DNA from: Nageia nagi
Taxonomy: Eukaryota > Pinophyta
Direction of reading: 5' to 3'
Length of the DNA: 64,000 bases
NCBI GenBank assembly: GCA_050084985.1
Contig: JBITNC010000001.1
Coordinates: 23,684,001 to 23,748,000 of the forward strand
Positions 46,598-59,015 of this stretch are shown here, piece by piece; position 1 is the stretch's first letter, and each line of letters begins with the position of its first letter. The notes below the pieces were generated by a model. It did no database searches. It was not told the origin of the DNA and was given only the letters and a program-made list of their open reading frames with translations. A program made the position numbers and the translations under genes.

Positions 46598-49501
46598 TTG
46601 AGATTGTTGTTGGTGTTTGGAAAGTGTTCTTGCATGTATACCAGGTCACAAAGCAAGAAAGGAGAAGGAGAATTTGTGGAGGAGGATCCAAAAATTGGTT
46701 CTAGAGTTTGGCTAAAGAAGCAAAGAGAGCTTGGAGCCATGTCCAATGAAGGAGGGTCTAATGTGGAAAAGCAAATTGCTGATCTCTCCATAATGTTCCA
46801 AAAGATGTCTCTACAATTTCAACACTTTCAAGAACAACAATACAAGAAAAATGAAGGTGAAACTAGTGAAGGTAATAAAATTGAAAATGATGTTACACAT
46901 AGTATTTTCCAAAGTTCTCCTTTGAAATTGGAAGTTAAATTTGATTTGCCTACTTTTATTGGAGAAGTGAATGCTGAGAAGTTAGACCATTGGATTAAAC
47001 AAATTGAGGTATATTGTAGAATTCAAAGAATTGTAAGAGATGAGCATAAAATCCAATTAGCAACTCTTAAAATGAGTAGTAATACACTTGTTTGGTGGGA
47101 AAGTTGTTTGCAAAGTAAGAATGAATCAATTCAAGCTTGTATTACTTCTTGGACCCATTTTGTACAATTGCTTAGAAATCAGTTTTATCCTTTGGGTTAT
47201 CGACAAAAGGTAGTCATGGAATGGAAAACTTTTCGTCAAGGTAAAGGGCAAAGTGTGCAAGAGTACACTATGAAATTCCAAAGAAGAGCTGCAATGCTAG
47301 GTATTCCTCTTGATTCCCAAGATGCTCTTCTTAAGTATATTGGTGGTTTGCATTATTATTTAAGGCATACAATCTTGATGTTTGATCCAAATGATTTGGA
47401 TAAAGTTTGTGTACAAGCCACTCACTTAGAAGAAAGGGGAAAATTCATTAAGGATGGGAAAAAGAAAAATGCTTCCAATAACAATAGTAATAATGATTTT
47501 GAAAAGAACAAAGGAAAGGGGAAAAAGAAAACTATGTCTACTACACAAAAAGAGAAGTCTAAAGATGTATGTACACATTGTCAAAAAGAAGGTCATTTAG
47601 AGGCTAAATGTTGGAAATTGTACTCTAAATTACACCCTAAATCTAAAGGTCAAAAGAAACAAAAAAATGTTGTTACTAAGGAAATTGAAGATGGTTCAGA
47701 TGTAGATGATAAAATGGCATGTATGGTTTTGCATAATACACCTAATGAAGATGAGAAAAAGAAGAAAATTGAACTTTTTCACATCAAGGTGCAAGCTAAG
47801 AAGACTAGGATTGATACATTGTTTGATTCTGGATCTCAAGCTAACTTAATTGCAAAAAAGTATGTCAAATCACTTGCACTCACTACTAAACCTCATCCAA
47901 ACCCATATAAATTGGGATGGGTTAATAAAAATTCAAAGTTAAAGGTAACACAACAATGCAAGTTGCAATTTGGGATTAATAGGGACTACATTGATGAAGT
48001 TTTACTTGATGTTGTTCCTTTGGATATTTGTGGGATTGTGCTTGGTAGTCCTTATCTATGGGAAAGAGATGCTTTATTTTATAGAAAGGAAAACAAATAT
48101 AGACTCATTAAATATGGAGTTGAATACATGGTTAGTGCTCATCAAAATAAGAAAAAGGATATTTCTTTGATTACTGCAGGACAAGCAAAGAGACTAATCA
48201 ATATAGGACAAATGTTTGTACTTGCAATGGTGAAATATCAAGATGAAGTAGAAATCATAAAGGCACTTGAGGATTGTGAACCACAATACAAAGAAGAAGT
48301 AAAAGAGGTAATTTTCAAATTTGAATATTTATTTCAAGTACCTAAAGAACTTCCACCAAAAAGAGATATACAACATGAGATTCAATTACATCCTAATGTT
48401 GCACTTCCTAATATTGGCTTATATAGAAATTATATTTTAGAAACTGAAGAAATTAATAAACAAGTCAAGGAATTATTAGATCAAGGAGTCATTAGACCTA
48501 GCACATCACCGTGTGGATCTCCTATTGTTATAATTCCAAAGAAAGATGGAACTTGGTGTATGTATGTTGATTACAGGGCACTAAATAAGATCACGGTTAA
48601 ACATAGATATCCTTTGCCACATATTGATGATTTAATAGATCAATTACAAAAAGCTAGGCTTTTTACAAAATTGGATCTAAGAAGTGGTTATCATCAAGTA
48701 CAAGTTAAAGAAGAGGATGTGTGGAAAACTGCTTTTAAAACTAGGCAAGGATTGTTTGAATGGTTGGTTTTACCATTTGGATTATGCAATGCTCCTGCTA
48801 CTTTCATGTGTGTAATGAATGAGGTTTTAAGGCCTTTCATTGATGATTTTGTTATTGTGTATCTTGATGATATTCTCATTTACAATGATAATTGGAAAGA
48901 TCATGTGGTACATATTCGTAAAGTGTTTGAAGTTTTAAGGGAAGCAAAACTCTATTTGAAGATGTCTAAGTGTGAGTTTGTCAGGAAGAGTTTAACCTAT
49001 ATTGGCCACATTGTAGGTGAAGGTCAATTGAGGATAGATCCTAGAAAAATTGAGGCTATGTTGAAATGGCCTGCTCCCACTAATGTGACAGAGACTAGGA
49101 GTTTTCTTAGAGTAGTACAGTATTTACACAAGTTTATTGCTAACTTTTCTTACATGGCTTCTCCACTTCATGCTATTATAGGAAAGAGTCATGGATTTCA
49201 GTGGGGAGGGAAAGAACAACATGCTTTTGAATTACTTAAAAGGAAAATTAGTAATTCTCTAGTACTTGCTTTACCTAATCTTCAAAAAACTTTTGAAATT
49301 GAAACTGATGAAAGTGACTATGCTATGGGTGCAATTTTATTGCAAGAAAAACATCCGATTTGCTATCACTCAGAAATGTTTACCAGTGCGGTAAGAAACT
49401 ATCCCACATATGACAAAGAGTCATATGCATTAGTTCAAAGTGTGAAGAAATGGAAGCACTATTTGGTAGGTAAAGAGACAATAATTCATATAGACCATTA
49501 A
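46598..49501 (+). pseudogene. gypsy B gag-protease-RT-RNase H (967 codons)
   Basis: Longest open frame of the window. The first Met is at 46598; MYTRSQSKKGEGEF at 46634 is the more likely gag start. Domains: gag around residues 110-240 (LDHWIKQIEVYCRIQRIVRD, SVQEYTMKFQRRAAMLG), zinc knuckle C325-x2-C-x4-H-x4-C338, protease DSGS at 410-413, RT with TKLDLRSGYHQV and YLDD at 755-758, RNase H with IETDESDYAMGA (D904) and YDKESYALV. In RT, CMYVDYRALN replaces the usual CVDYRALN context slightly. It ends at TAA (49499-49501) where copy A has CAA, so the natural protein continued into integrase. Confidence 0.95.
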
Positions 49502-51142
49502 CCCTTGCAATATCTTCAGTCACAATCTAAGTTGCAACAATCTAGGCACTTTCGTTGGATGGAATTTTTGTAACAATTTCATTTGGTGATTAAGTACAAC
49601 AAGGGTACTCAAAATAAAATTGCTGATATATTATCTAGGCCTCCAATAGTTGCTAGTGTTGTGATTCTACAAAATAGTTCTTTAATGCATGATGGGTATA
49701 AAGAATAATATGTGGTTGATCCTAATTTCCAAAATGTCTATCATAGATTGAGTCTTGGTCATGATGTTGGAAATCATGACTTTCATTTGCATGATGAATT
49801 ACTTTTTCATTTGGACAAACTTTGTATTCCTAATGGTGAGAGGAATGATTTGATTAGGGAAGCTCATACTTCTCGTATTTTAGGACACTTTGGTGTTGGG
49901 AAAACTCTTGCTAATCTACAAAGGTATTGTTATTGGCCTAAAATGCAAGAAAAGGTATTCAGATATATCAGAGGTTGTATGTTATGCAGAGTAAGCAAAC
50001 CTAATAACAGGAAATTTGGTCTTTATATGCCATTGTCCATTCCTACACGACCATGGGAGAGTATTTCTATGGATTTTGTTGGAGGTTTACCTATGTCTAA
50101 AAGAGGTCATGATTATTTATATGTGGTTGTGGATAGATTTAGTAAGATGTGTATTCTAATCCCATGTAAAAAGACTGTGATAGGTCAAGAGGTAGCTAAT
50201 CTTTTCTTTACTTATGTGTGGGTACATTTTGGTCTTCCTACTTCTATCATTTTTGATAGGGATTCCAGGTTTCTTGGAAAATTTTGGACTTCTTTGTGGG
50301 AAAGGATGGACACTAAGCTAAAGAGGAGTATAACATTTCATCCACAGATAGATGGTCAAACAGAGGTGGTAAATAGGATAGTGGTACACCTATTATGGGG
50401 TTATTGTGGTAAGCATCCTAAGACTTGGGATGAGCATTTGAACTATATATAGCATGCATATAATCAGGTTTTACATTCTTCTACTAACAAAACACCTTTT
50501 GAGACTTGTTTTGGTTATTTACCAAAATCACCTTTCGATATGGCTTTTGCTTCAACAAGTGATGGAGATATAGTTCTTCATAATGAGGAGGAGCGGGCAA
50601 AGAATTTTATTAAGAGGATCAGATTGATTCATCAAAAGAAAAAAGAATAGTTGGAGAAGAGTTAGGCCAAGTATAAGGAGAGGCATGATCATCATTGGGT
50701 GGATCATAAATTTCAAGTTAGGGATCAGGTATGGCTTCATCTCAGTAAGGAGAGATAGCATGGTGAAGGAAAGAAGTTGAAACCAATAAGGTGTGGTCCA
50801 TTTACCATTATTGGTCAAGTTGGATACAATGCATTTTGGTTGGAATTACCACCCTATATGCAAATGTATTCCGTTATTAATGTTGAGAACTTGAAGTTGT
50901 ATGAACCAGCCTTAGTTGCAGAAGATACAAATGTTATGTTACCGTCAATTAAGGATTTAGCCCCTGAGCACATGAATGTGTTGGTTGAGGATGCGGTATT
51001 GGAAAAGAAGCAATGATCATCTTGTAGTGGTATACATGAGGTGTGAAATATTGGAGTGAAGGGCCAACATCCACACAAGGCCAAGTGGTATGCAGTTGAT
51101 TAGGTGAGGGAGCTCTACCCTCACCTCATTTCATCATCCTAA
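49502..51142 (+). pseudogene. gypsy B RNase H end, integrase and chromodomain-like tail
   Basis: Same frame as the preceding part. The RNase H tail (HFRWMEFL, KIADILSRPP) has two early stops (CAA and CAG in copy A). Integrase: RILGHFGVGKTLANLQRY and RGCMLCRVSK zinc-binding region, MDFVGGLPMSKRGHDYLYVV, IIFDRDSRFLGKFW, QIDGQTEVVNRIV. A TAG follows at 50450 (CAG in A), then HNEEERAKNFIKRI, VRDQVWLHLSKE, and the GPY/F-type IRCGPFTIIGQVG with INVENLKLYEP. After the stop at 51014-51016 the same frame continues with VKGQHPHKAKWYAVD and VRELYPHL, which resembles a chromodomain end, to a TAA at 51140-51142. Confidence 0.9.
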
Positions 51143-51170
51143 ATGCTTTTGGAGACAAAAGCTCTCTCTT

Positions 51171-51182
51171 AGTGGGGAGGAA
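51171..51182 (+). other. polypurine tract of gypsy B
   Basis: AGTGGGGAGGAA directly before the TGATCC start of the 3' LTR. Confidence 0.92.
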
Positions 51183-52349
51183 TGATCCAAAATTTGGATC
51201 CCTTCAACATTTAATAATCTCCATTTTAGTGTGTTCATTATGATCATCTTGTCTTCAGCTTTCCAATGCTTCTTTCGGATCATGAATCCGAGTTCGTATG
51301 TGGAAGATATGGTATTAATTTAGTTTGAGTATTTTGAGAAAAAAAATTAAAAAAAAAGGATTAAAAAAATAAATAATAATCAAATGTTTTTTTTATGGCC
51401 AATGAAGCCGAGACCTACCTACCACCCACCTACCACCGTATAGACCACATAAGCATGACCAGGCCTGCGTGGAGCCCGATTGACCGCGAGACCATCCGCC
51501 TGCCACCGTGGAGACCTGCTTGCCACCGTGGAAACCCACCTACCACCATGGAGACCTATGTGGTTGACCATTTGATCACCAACCTTAGCCACCCACATGC
51601 CATCCAAGCCACTAGCCAAGCCGCCTGATCGCCAGTCAAGCTACCAATCAACCAGGTTGACTTCTTCCTAGCATGTGCCACATGTCGCCACCATAGTGCA
51701 CCCATCCAATGTTAGGTTTTTTTAATGTATTTTTGGTGTTTTCAAAGGTTTTTAGTGATTTTTTGATTCACCTAAAGTCCTATTATTAGGTTGAGTTAAT
51801 TCTATCAGCTTGAAATAGTCCAGAGAGTGTATTATTTCAATTTTAGAGTTCATTTTGGGAAGATTTTTACAACCATTTGAGCCCAAATTTGATAGGAAGA
51901 TCAAGGAGGTTAATGGGTATCTAAAAATAGGTTTTGTATAGAATTTCTTAGTTGTAATACTCTCCAATTTTAGCCTCCAAAATTGTATAATAGGAGAGCA
52001 AATTAGACGTGAGAAAGAAGGAGGATTTTAGGAAAGTTATTTTCAGTTCTTGTTGTGATTTTCAGAGCTGTGAGTGTGTTGTGAATGTGAGAGGAGTTTT
52101 TGAAGGACCATGGAGGCCTTGTAGAGTGATTCCACCCATTGATAGTAGAGAGCTTTTGAGCTGGATGTAGCCCACATTGGGTGAACCAAGATAAATTTTG
52201 CTTATCTCTTTCTATGGTGAATGCTTTTCTCTTCTCTGTGTTTACAAATTTGTTCCTGATTTTCTTTTACAAGCACTTAATTGTTTTAAGTGTGAATTGA
52301 TTCTAAGAAAAGGTTAAATTGAAATTTTAATCTTTTAGTTTATGGATCA
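51183..52349 (+). repeat. 3' LTR of gypsy B (1167 bp)
   Basis: A direct copy of 45394-46552 with scattered substitutions. It has the three 20-bp C-rich units at 51499-51558 and the same inverted termini. Confidence 0.95.
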
Positions 52350-52354
52350 AGGAT
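52350..52354. other. target site duplication, right (AGGAT)
   Basis: Second copy of AGGAT, matching 45389-45393. Minus-strand copia integrase sequence resumes from here. Confidence 0.93.
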
Positions 52355-53374
52355 CCATGAGTCTATAGGATTTAGATTCACTATTGTACTTGAAAAGAAT
52401 GCACCTATTTGATTTGTTATCAATATTCTTCCTTTTCTCTTTAGGAATGTACATGTAGGTAGTATAACCAAACACTCAAAGATGTGAGATATTGGGTTGA
52501 TCTCTTGACCATTCTTCTTTAGGTTTCATCCTATCAAAAGCTTTTATGGGTTCCCTATTCAATAGATATATGGAAGTATTCATTGCTTTAGCCCAAAATA
52601 TTCCATCCAATTTTGCATATTTCAACATGCTTCTTGCCATTTCCATAATGGTTCAATTTCACCTTTCACAAACTCCATTTTGCTATGGTGTGTAAGATGT
52701 AGTCAACTATCATTGAATTCCATGCTGCTTTAGGAATGCAAAAAATTCATTTAATAAGCATTCCCTCCCTTGATATGGGTGGAGAACATAGATATGATGG
52801 TCATTTTATTTCTCCACAAGTGCTTTGAATTCCTTGAAGTAAGAAAATATCTGATCCTTTGTCTTTAATAAATACACCCATATTTTTTGTAGTCATAAAA
52901 CAATAATAGAAAGTATTTGAGGCCAAAAATATTAACCCAAATTGGTCCACACAGGTTAGTATGGATCACATCAAGAGGTCCTTTAGCACGATGTGTGCTA
53001 TCATTGAATGAGATTTTGTATTATATTTCTATGCATGTAAAACAAACATTAGTAAGAGAAGTAAGAGATGGAAGACCATGTACCATATCTTTATTTTGTA
53101 GATTGATTAGGTAGTTTGGATTCATGTGTATGAATCTACAGTGCCAAAGAGTGGTAACATATACAACATGAACATTGAGTTCCTGATTATTGGAAGCTAC
53201 AACATCAAGCATAAACATTATCCCAACTCTATTTTCTTTTACTACTCTTCGGTATCCTTTGGACTTATCATGAATGAAGCAAACCTTTTCTCCCTTCACA
53301 ATATCAAACTCCACCTTTAGATTGTTGTCTAGCATTTGACTAACTGATAGGAGGTTCTTCATGATCCCTGACAC
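52350..53374 (-). pseudogene. copia GAG-pre-integrase and integrase (minus strand)
   Basis: 53374-53021 reads MKNLLSVSQMLDNNLKVEFD and LWHCRFIHMNPNYLINLQNK, ending in VCFTCIEI: the GAG-pre-integrase region with its His and Cys. Below 53020 the core is broken by many stops; its C-terminal part is clear near 52500-52360 (VFGYTTYMYIPKEKRKNI and YRLMD). The frame then meets gypsy B and resumes at 45393 with KVIILDD, as expected for a copia integrase tail. Confidence 0.85.
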
Positions 53375-54501
53375 ATAAAGGCCTCTTTAATTTGATAGTT
53401 GTTCTTTCCAAGTTGGACATGAACATCACCCTTTCCTTCAATGTCATGGGATGTATCATCATCCAATCAAACATGACCAAGATTGCTTTTATTATCCAAG
53501 GAAACAAACCAATCCTTTCATCTAGTTATATACTTGGAAGCACCAAAATCAACATACAAAGTGGATGAGACTAAAAGGTTCTCTTGATGAACAAAAGTGA
53601 TATCATTAACATATTCAATCACTTGATCAACATCATTTATAACATTGCCCTATTATTTTCTTCATTGTGATTATTTTTATTCCCATTCATCCTAATTCTA
53701 AGGGTTTTTTCCTCTTTTTTTTTAATTCTTATTATTCAAAGACCCTTGAGAAAATGAATTATATCAACAATCTTATAATTCATTATCTTTCTTACCACAA
53801 ATAATACAAATCTTATTCTACTTATCATTGTATAGTTGGAAAGTTTTGCCTTTATCTTTCTATTGGAAAGGTTTCTTATCTCTTTGATTGGATACCATGG
53901 CATGTTCCTCTTCATGGGAGTTTGCATGAGAAGATTCTTCTTGTTGCAACATATTTATCAACTCTTCAAAGTCAGGTGTTTACTCCAAGATTTTCAATAT
54001 CATTACAAAGGTATGGTATTTCTCTAAGAGTTCTCTCAAGACAATGGATACAAAGAGAATGTCTTCTATATCTTCACCTAATTCCAATAGGGAGGCATGG
54101 AGTTTCAAAACTATGCAAAGAAAGGATTCAATTTATTCACTACTTTTAAATTTCAAAGTTTGTAATTATCCTTACAAATGTAGAATCTAATTTTGATTAT
54201 TTAAGATAAATACTTATTGCAATTTCTTCCATGCCATTGTAGCATCTTTGGAATCTCAAACATGAGGTTGTACATCATCTGAAATACCAAGAAGAATAAT
54301 CATGCAAGTTTTCCTATTTCTTTGATCAAACATTTTTTGGTCATTACTGGCTATCATTGGATGAGTTTCTTTTCTACTTATAATATCCTATAATTCTTCG
54401 AACTTCAAGATTGTTTGAATCTTTATCTTGTAAGAAGAATAATTATTACCCTTCAACACTTATGAATTGATAAATAAAGTCTTAGGGGCAGTTTGGGCCA
54501 T
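53375..54501 (-). pseudogene. copia gag and protease (minus strand)
   Basis: The gag start is at 54501 (MAQTAPKTLFINS, then a TAA, VLKGNNYSSYKIKIQTIL). Further down: DDVQPHV, DATMAWKKLQ, LHASLLELGEDIEDILFVSI, MLQQEESSHANSHEEEHAMV, and a damaged zinc knuckle around 53820-53770 (CIICGKKDNEL, then stop, DC). The protease active-site turn is at about 53560-53530 as VDFGASKYIT (D-F-G-A). Stops and shifts are frequent. Confidence 0.85.
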
Positions 54502-54641
54502 GTTTAATTTGCAAAATTTTATCTTTGTCAATCAACAAATTGCAAAAAATCACTCACTTTGGAATGTGGAAAAAATTTGGTCTCCTCCCTTCAAATTTAT
54601 CTTTAAAAAAGATGTTTTTAAATCTCCTCCAATGTCATAAT

Positions 54642-55143
54642 TGTTGGAATGTATAATGCATTATTGTAAGGTTTTTTAATGTTTTTCTTCATAAATTCAC
54701 TAATACTTAAAGGTATCCCTAGATACCTTAAGTATTTAAGTGAATATGATAATGCAACTTATCCTACACTCCTTTTCATGAACATGTAGCTTGGGTAAAA
54801 GGGTGTTGCATGTCATGTCTTTGTATAATGGTTAAAAGGGTGATCTAAAAGGGAATTTTGACCTATAAATAGAAAACCCCATCCTTGTGATTAAACACCA
54901 AATTGTAAAGCAAATTTATGCTCTAGGAATAGTGATTAAGAGATAAAGAAAGAATTCTTGTAAGAGAGTTATCTTTGTGAGTAAAAAAATATCTTAATTA
55001 GTGGATGTAATCCTAGTTGGAGGAACCACTTTATATCTTATGTTGATTTGTGAGATTGCTATGCTTTGAGTATTGATGTTAGAATGAGCTTTCAAGTGAT
55101 CCTTTTAGATTAGAATTGTGTTATTTAAAGTTCATATCCTCCA
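54642..55143 (+). repeat. 5' LTR of nested copia (502 bp)
   Basis: TGTTGGAATG to about ATCCTCCA. It matches 59016-59520 along its full length, with roughly one difference in ten bases. It has a TATA box (TATAAATAGA near 54862) and an imperfect palindrome at 54696-54744. Confidence 0.9.
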
Positions 55144-55145
55144 TT

Positions 55146-55157
55146 TGGTATCATAGC
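55146..55157 (+). other. primer binding site, tRNA-Met type
   Basis: TGGTATCATAGC, one base from TGGTATCAGAGC, two bases after the LTR end. Confidence 0.87.
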
Positions 55158-55164
55158 ATGGTGT

Positions 55165-56116
55165 TAAGGCTCCTCCTCAACTTTTCTTTGAAGGTTACAT
55201 TGGTGAGGTAAAACACTTGAAGAAAATGGAAGACACCTTCATACCCAAGCACATTCTTGATAGTTCCACCTATGGTATATGGAAAAATCAGATGAAAGTT
55301 GAATTGTAGGAAAGAAAGCTTTGGTAGATAGTTAATGAGAACCTTATTACTCCTATAGATGAGAAGGCACTTGAGGCCTATAACATGAAAAATGAGTTGG
55401 AAACCTCTATGATTTTTCATGCAGTGTGAGATGAAGTGCTCCTTATGATTTCATCATTAACCTTAGTAAAGGAAGCTTGAGATAGACTCAAGAAAATTTT
55501 AAGGTACAAGTTTTCAAAAAGGTTCACTATTCTTCAAAAAAATTTTCAATCTCATCAAAGGAAAGATAAAAATGTCTCCATCTACTTGAACAAAATCATT
55601 GATCTTAAGACTCAACTTATTGCTTATGGGTGTAATTAGATCAATGATGAGTTCATAGTCTTCATCATTGTCCAAAGCCTTTCTTCAAAGTTCAGTAACT
55701 TTGTGATAATAATTGAGACTAGAATTGATGATGAAGAAAATGAAATCTTCTCCCTCGATAACCTTTCAAGGCTTCTTCTAAAGTATGAAGAAACTCTTAA
55801 CAAAAATATGTTGATCTCTTCTCCAAAAGATAATAACATTACTCTAAGAGCAACCAAAACTCCTTTCAAGAAGAAGTTCAATCATCAAAAGAAATGGTAT
55901 CCTCCTTCTTCTAAGAAGTTTGAGAAAAAGGGAAATAACATTACTACTTCAAGAAAAAAGATAAAATACAGCAAGGCAAACAAACCAAATCCTAAAGCCA
56001 AGTTTGATAGAAATTGTAACTTCTATGGAAGCTATGATTATAAAGAATTTGATTACTTCAAAAAGAAAAGAGAGAAAAAGAACAAAAAAAATGAAAATGT
56101 AAAGTATTTCAATTGA
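55165..56116 (+). pseudogene. copia gag
   Basis: Readings in one main frame: LFFEGYIGEVKHLKKMED, ILDSSTYGIWKNQMKVEL, NVSIYLNKIIDLKTQLIAYG, FIVFIIVQSLSSKFSNFVII and DNLSRLLLKYEETL, a UBN2-type gag. A lysine-rich region and a degraded zinc knuckle (CNFYGSYDYKEFDYFKKK, which kept the first C and lost the second C and the H) end it at 56116. Early stops include one in CAG-like context. Confidence 0.88.
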
Positions 56117-56149
56117 AATATAAATATAAAATTTGTATTTGTTGTTGGA

Positions 56150-58225
56150 TAATTATGGAGATGGCTAGATTTATGTTGGAAAATATTCTTAGTTTCTTGT
56201 AGGGTAAAGCTATGAGCACTACAATTTACACCTTGAATAGATGTCCCACAAAATCCATTAAGGGTAAAACTCCTTTTAAGGCATGGAAAAGAATAAAAAA
56301 AGAATAAAACCTAACATTTCTAACCTTAAAGTGTTTGGTTGTAAAGCATTTTTCTACATTATTTTTGAGAAAAAGAAAATGTTAGATAAAAGATTTAAAA
56401 AATACATCTTTATGGGATATGATAGTCAACATAGAGGTTACAGGCTCTACTCTCCATTCTACATAGTAGTGTTTGTATCAAGATATATAAAGTTCAATAA
56501 AGTTCTTAAAAAATCTATTTCTAATGAGAATGATATTTTAGATGACTCTTCTATTGCACCTAACTGGTTGGATATCATTGTAGATAAATCATCTCAGGAG
56601 AAACATTCTCCAACTCAGAGGATAACAAGGAGTATGACCTTGAATAGATCTTTATTTGCTAAAATTAATAACAATAATGAGCCCTCATTGTTTAAAAAAG
56701 CTTTAAAGTAAGAATGTTAGATGGAAGCCATGAAAGTTGAGTATGAGGTGCTTATGAAAAATGTAACTTAAGATTTGGTTCCTTATCCCAATGAAAAGAA
56801 TGTAATTGATAATAAGTGGATCTACAAGGTCAAGTATAATTCAGATGAGAATATTGAGAAATATAAGGTAAGGTTAATGGCCAAAAGTTTTTCTCATAAA
56901 TATGATGTTGATTATGAGAAAACTTTTTATCCCATGGAAAAGACACCAACTATCATAATAATCTTTACTCTTTCAGTAGCTTAAGGATGAAAAGTTTTTC
57001 AACTTGACATCAAGAGTATATATTTTAATGGTGACTTAGATGTGAAAATCTACATGAATCAACTAGAAGGGTTTATTATGAAAGAAAAAGAGTCATTTAT
57101 GTGGGAGCTAAGAAGTCATTGTATGTACTTAAGTAAGCACTTAGAGCCTGGTATAAGAAGATTTTAGGATACTTTGCAAACATTGGATTCTCTAAGTGCT
57201 TCTTCGAATCTGATCTATATGTGCTTAATTAGGAAAAAGATGTAATCTTAATTCTCCTTTATGTGGATGATCTTTTGATAACTAAAAATAATGATGAGAT
57301 CATTCAAGAGTGCATATCCAAACTTAAAGTAATATTTGAAATGATTGACCTTGGTCTCTTGCACTACTACCTTGAAATGTAAGTGTAGTAATACAAAGAT
57401 TATACTTATCTTAGTCAATTCAAGTATATATCAGAGATCTTACAAAAAATTAGAATGGAGGAGTGTAGACATGTTGCAATCCTAGTCTCTCTTGGAATCA
57501 CTATGTCTCTTAGCTCTAACTCTCAGTTGGTAGATGCTACAACTAACAAGAAATTAATTGGAAGTCTTCTTTATTTGACTATTTTTATGACAAATATTAC
57601 CTTTGCAATGAATCTAATGGCATAATTCATGCAATAACCATATGTTGAGCATCTCAATATTGTTAAGCAAATCTTAAGGTATGTTGCAAGGATAAAAGAT
57701 CTTGCTCTCAAGTATTCCAAGTTACCCCATTTGTTCTCTCTAGATTATCAGATTTTGACTATGGCAGAGATAGAGATGAAAGGAAATCAACCTCTACATA
57801 TATGTTTAGCATTGGTTCAGGTGCTATCTCTTAAGCTTCTAAGAAGCAAACTAATATTTCTCTTTCCACCATAGAAGTCGAATACTAAGCCATGTCTATT
57901 GTGACCTAGGAAACTATTTGGCTTAGGCATATTATGAAAAGAAATTGGGTATGACCAAGTTGACCCATCTTTGATTTCTTCAAATAATCAATTGGCTATC
58001 TTTTTGGCTAAGAATCATGTGTTCCATTAAAGAACAAAACATATGAAAATCCAATCCCATTTTATTAGGGAAAAGGTTTCAGATCTCATCATTCACTTGG
58101 AGTATTATCCATCCACCTTGAACTCCACTAATTTGTTCACCAAGCCCCTTCCTAAAGGTCAGTTCAGTAAGCTTAGGGATGCTATCAGGTTGGTGAAATT
58201 GCTCTCAAGAGGGAGTGAAAGTTGA
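56150..58225 (+). pseudogene. copia integrase C-terminus, RT and RNase H
   Basis: It starts at MEMARFMLENILSFL (integrase end), then NRCPTKSIKGKTPFKAW, LKVFGCKAFF, HRGYRLYSPF, QRITRSMTLNRSLFAKI, RT (NKWIYKVKYNSDENIEKYK, FQLDIKSIYFNGDLDVKIYM, LLYVDDLLI near 57255) and RNase H ending FTKPLPKGQFSKL at about 58185. It parallels 100-2130 domain by domain. Stops, some at CAA/CAG/TGG positions in the sister copy, and indels break it into pieces of at most 142 codons. Confidence 0.9.
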
Positions 58226-58310
58226 ATTCTTATAGAATTCATATTTATGATGACAACTTCATCCCAAAGAGGATTTTTTTTGTATAGTGTTGATTTTGTT
58301 GTACACCTTC

Positions 58311-58510
58311 ATGGTAAGTTCGCTTTGCATGAGGAACTTATACAAATTTTTGAGCATTGTTCAGTTATCCTAGTACTATTTAGTTATCCATATGGGAGGA
58401 ACTTGTATATGCATATGATGGATTTTTTGCACTATTTAGTTATCCATGTGTGAAGAACTCATATGTATCTTTTGGCATTGTTAAGTTATCTAGGTGTGAG
58501 GAACTTGTTT
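58311..58510 (+). repeat. degenerate copies of the copia hairpin unit
   Basis: One clear unit at about 58305-58338 has CTTCATGGT, AAGTTC and GAACTT around the loop GCTTTGCATGAG. Weaker copies follow near 58395, 58455 and 58500 (GGAACTTGTAT, GAAGAACTCATATG, GAGGAACTTGTTTG). They lie at the same place in the element as the array at 2203-2645. Confidence 0.7.
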
Positions 58511-59006
58511 GTGCATTTTGTTATGCCTTATTTTGTAATGATAATGGACATATATTTTGTATACAACAAGTGATTGTGAGTATTAGCTTGACATCTTTAT
58601 GATGATTTATAGTGCACCATTAATCATTTTTCTAATGGCATTGTTTGATTCATTTATCTATGTTGATATGAATGTATACATGTTGTACCTAACTAATCTT
58701 GTTGATTGAAGCCACGTGTAGCTTTTAGGTTTCTTTTAAGATTGTAGGTTACTTACTTTAGGTGTAGGCTCACGGAGGCTCATGTTACTTCTAGTTGGAT
58801 GATTACTTTATATACATTGAAACTAGTTATAGTTAATGATTGTATTGTAAACCATTTGTTAGAATGGTAAACTAGTGAGTTTCAAACTAAGATCTTGCTT
58901 ACTTCATAAAAATATAAAAAAATTTCATCTTCGATTGTATCTATATGGAGGAGAACTCTTTTACTCTCTCTTTCTTCTCTTCTTCACTCTATCCCAATAC
59001 TGCATT

Positions 59007-59015
59007 AAGGGAGAG
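59007..59015 (+). other. polypurine tract of nested copia
   Basis: AAGGGAGAG directly before the 3' LTR start TGTTGG. Confidence 0.88.

Larger units (their letters stand above)
45394..52349 (+). mobile_element. Ty3/gypsy chromovirus copy B, complete
   Basis: Two LTRs of 1159 and 1167 bp with TGATCC/GGATCA termini, AGGAT target duplication, tRNA-Met-type primer site, one gag-pol frame (46598-51142) without frameshift, and a polypurine tract. About ten nonsense codons are the only coding damage seen. Gene order gag-PR-RT-RNH-INT with a degraded chromodomain-like tail places it in the chromovirus branch. It is the youngest recognisable large insertion in the nested block, judged by its intactness. 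Confidence 0.95.

Noticed and set aside
46543-46791. 82-codon minus-strand frame (and its twin at 17497-17745)
   Set aside because: It lies wholly over the gag start of gypsy B and A on the other strand; its conservation is explained by the gag sequence.
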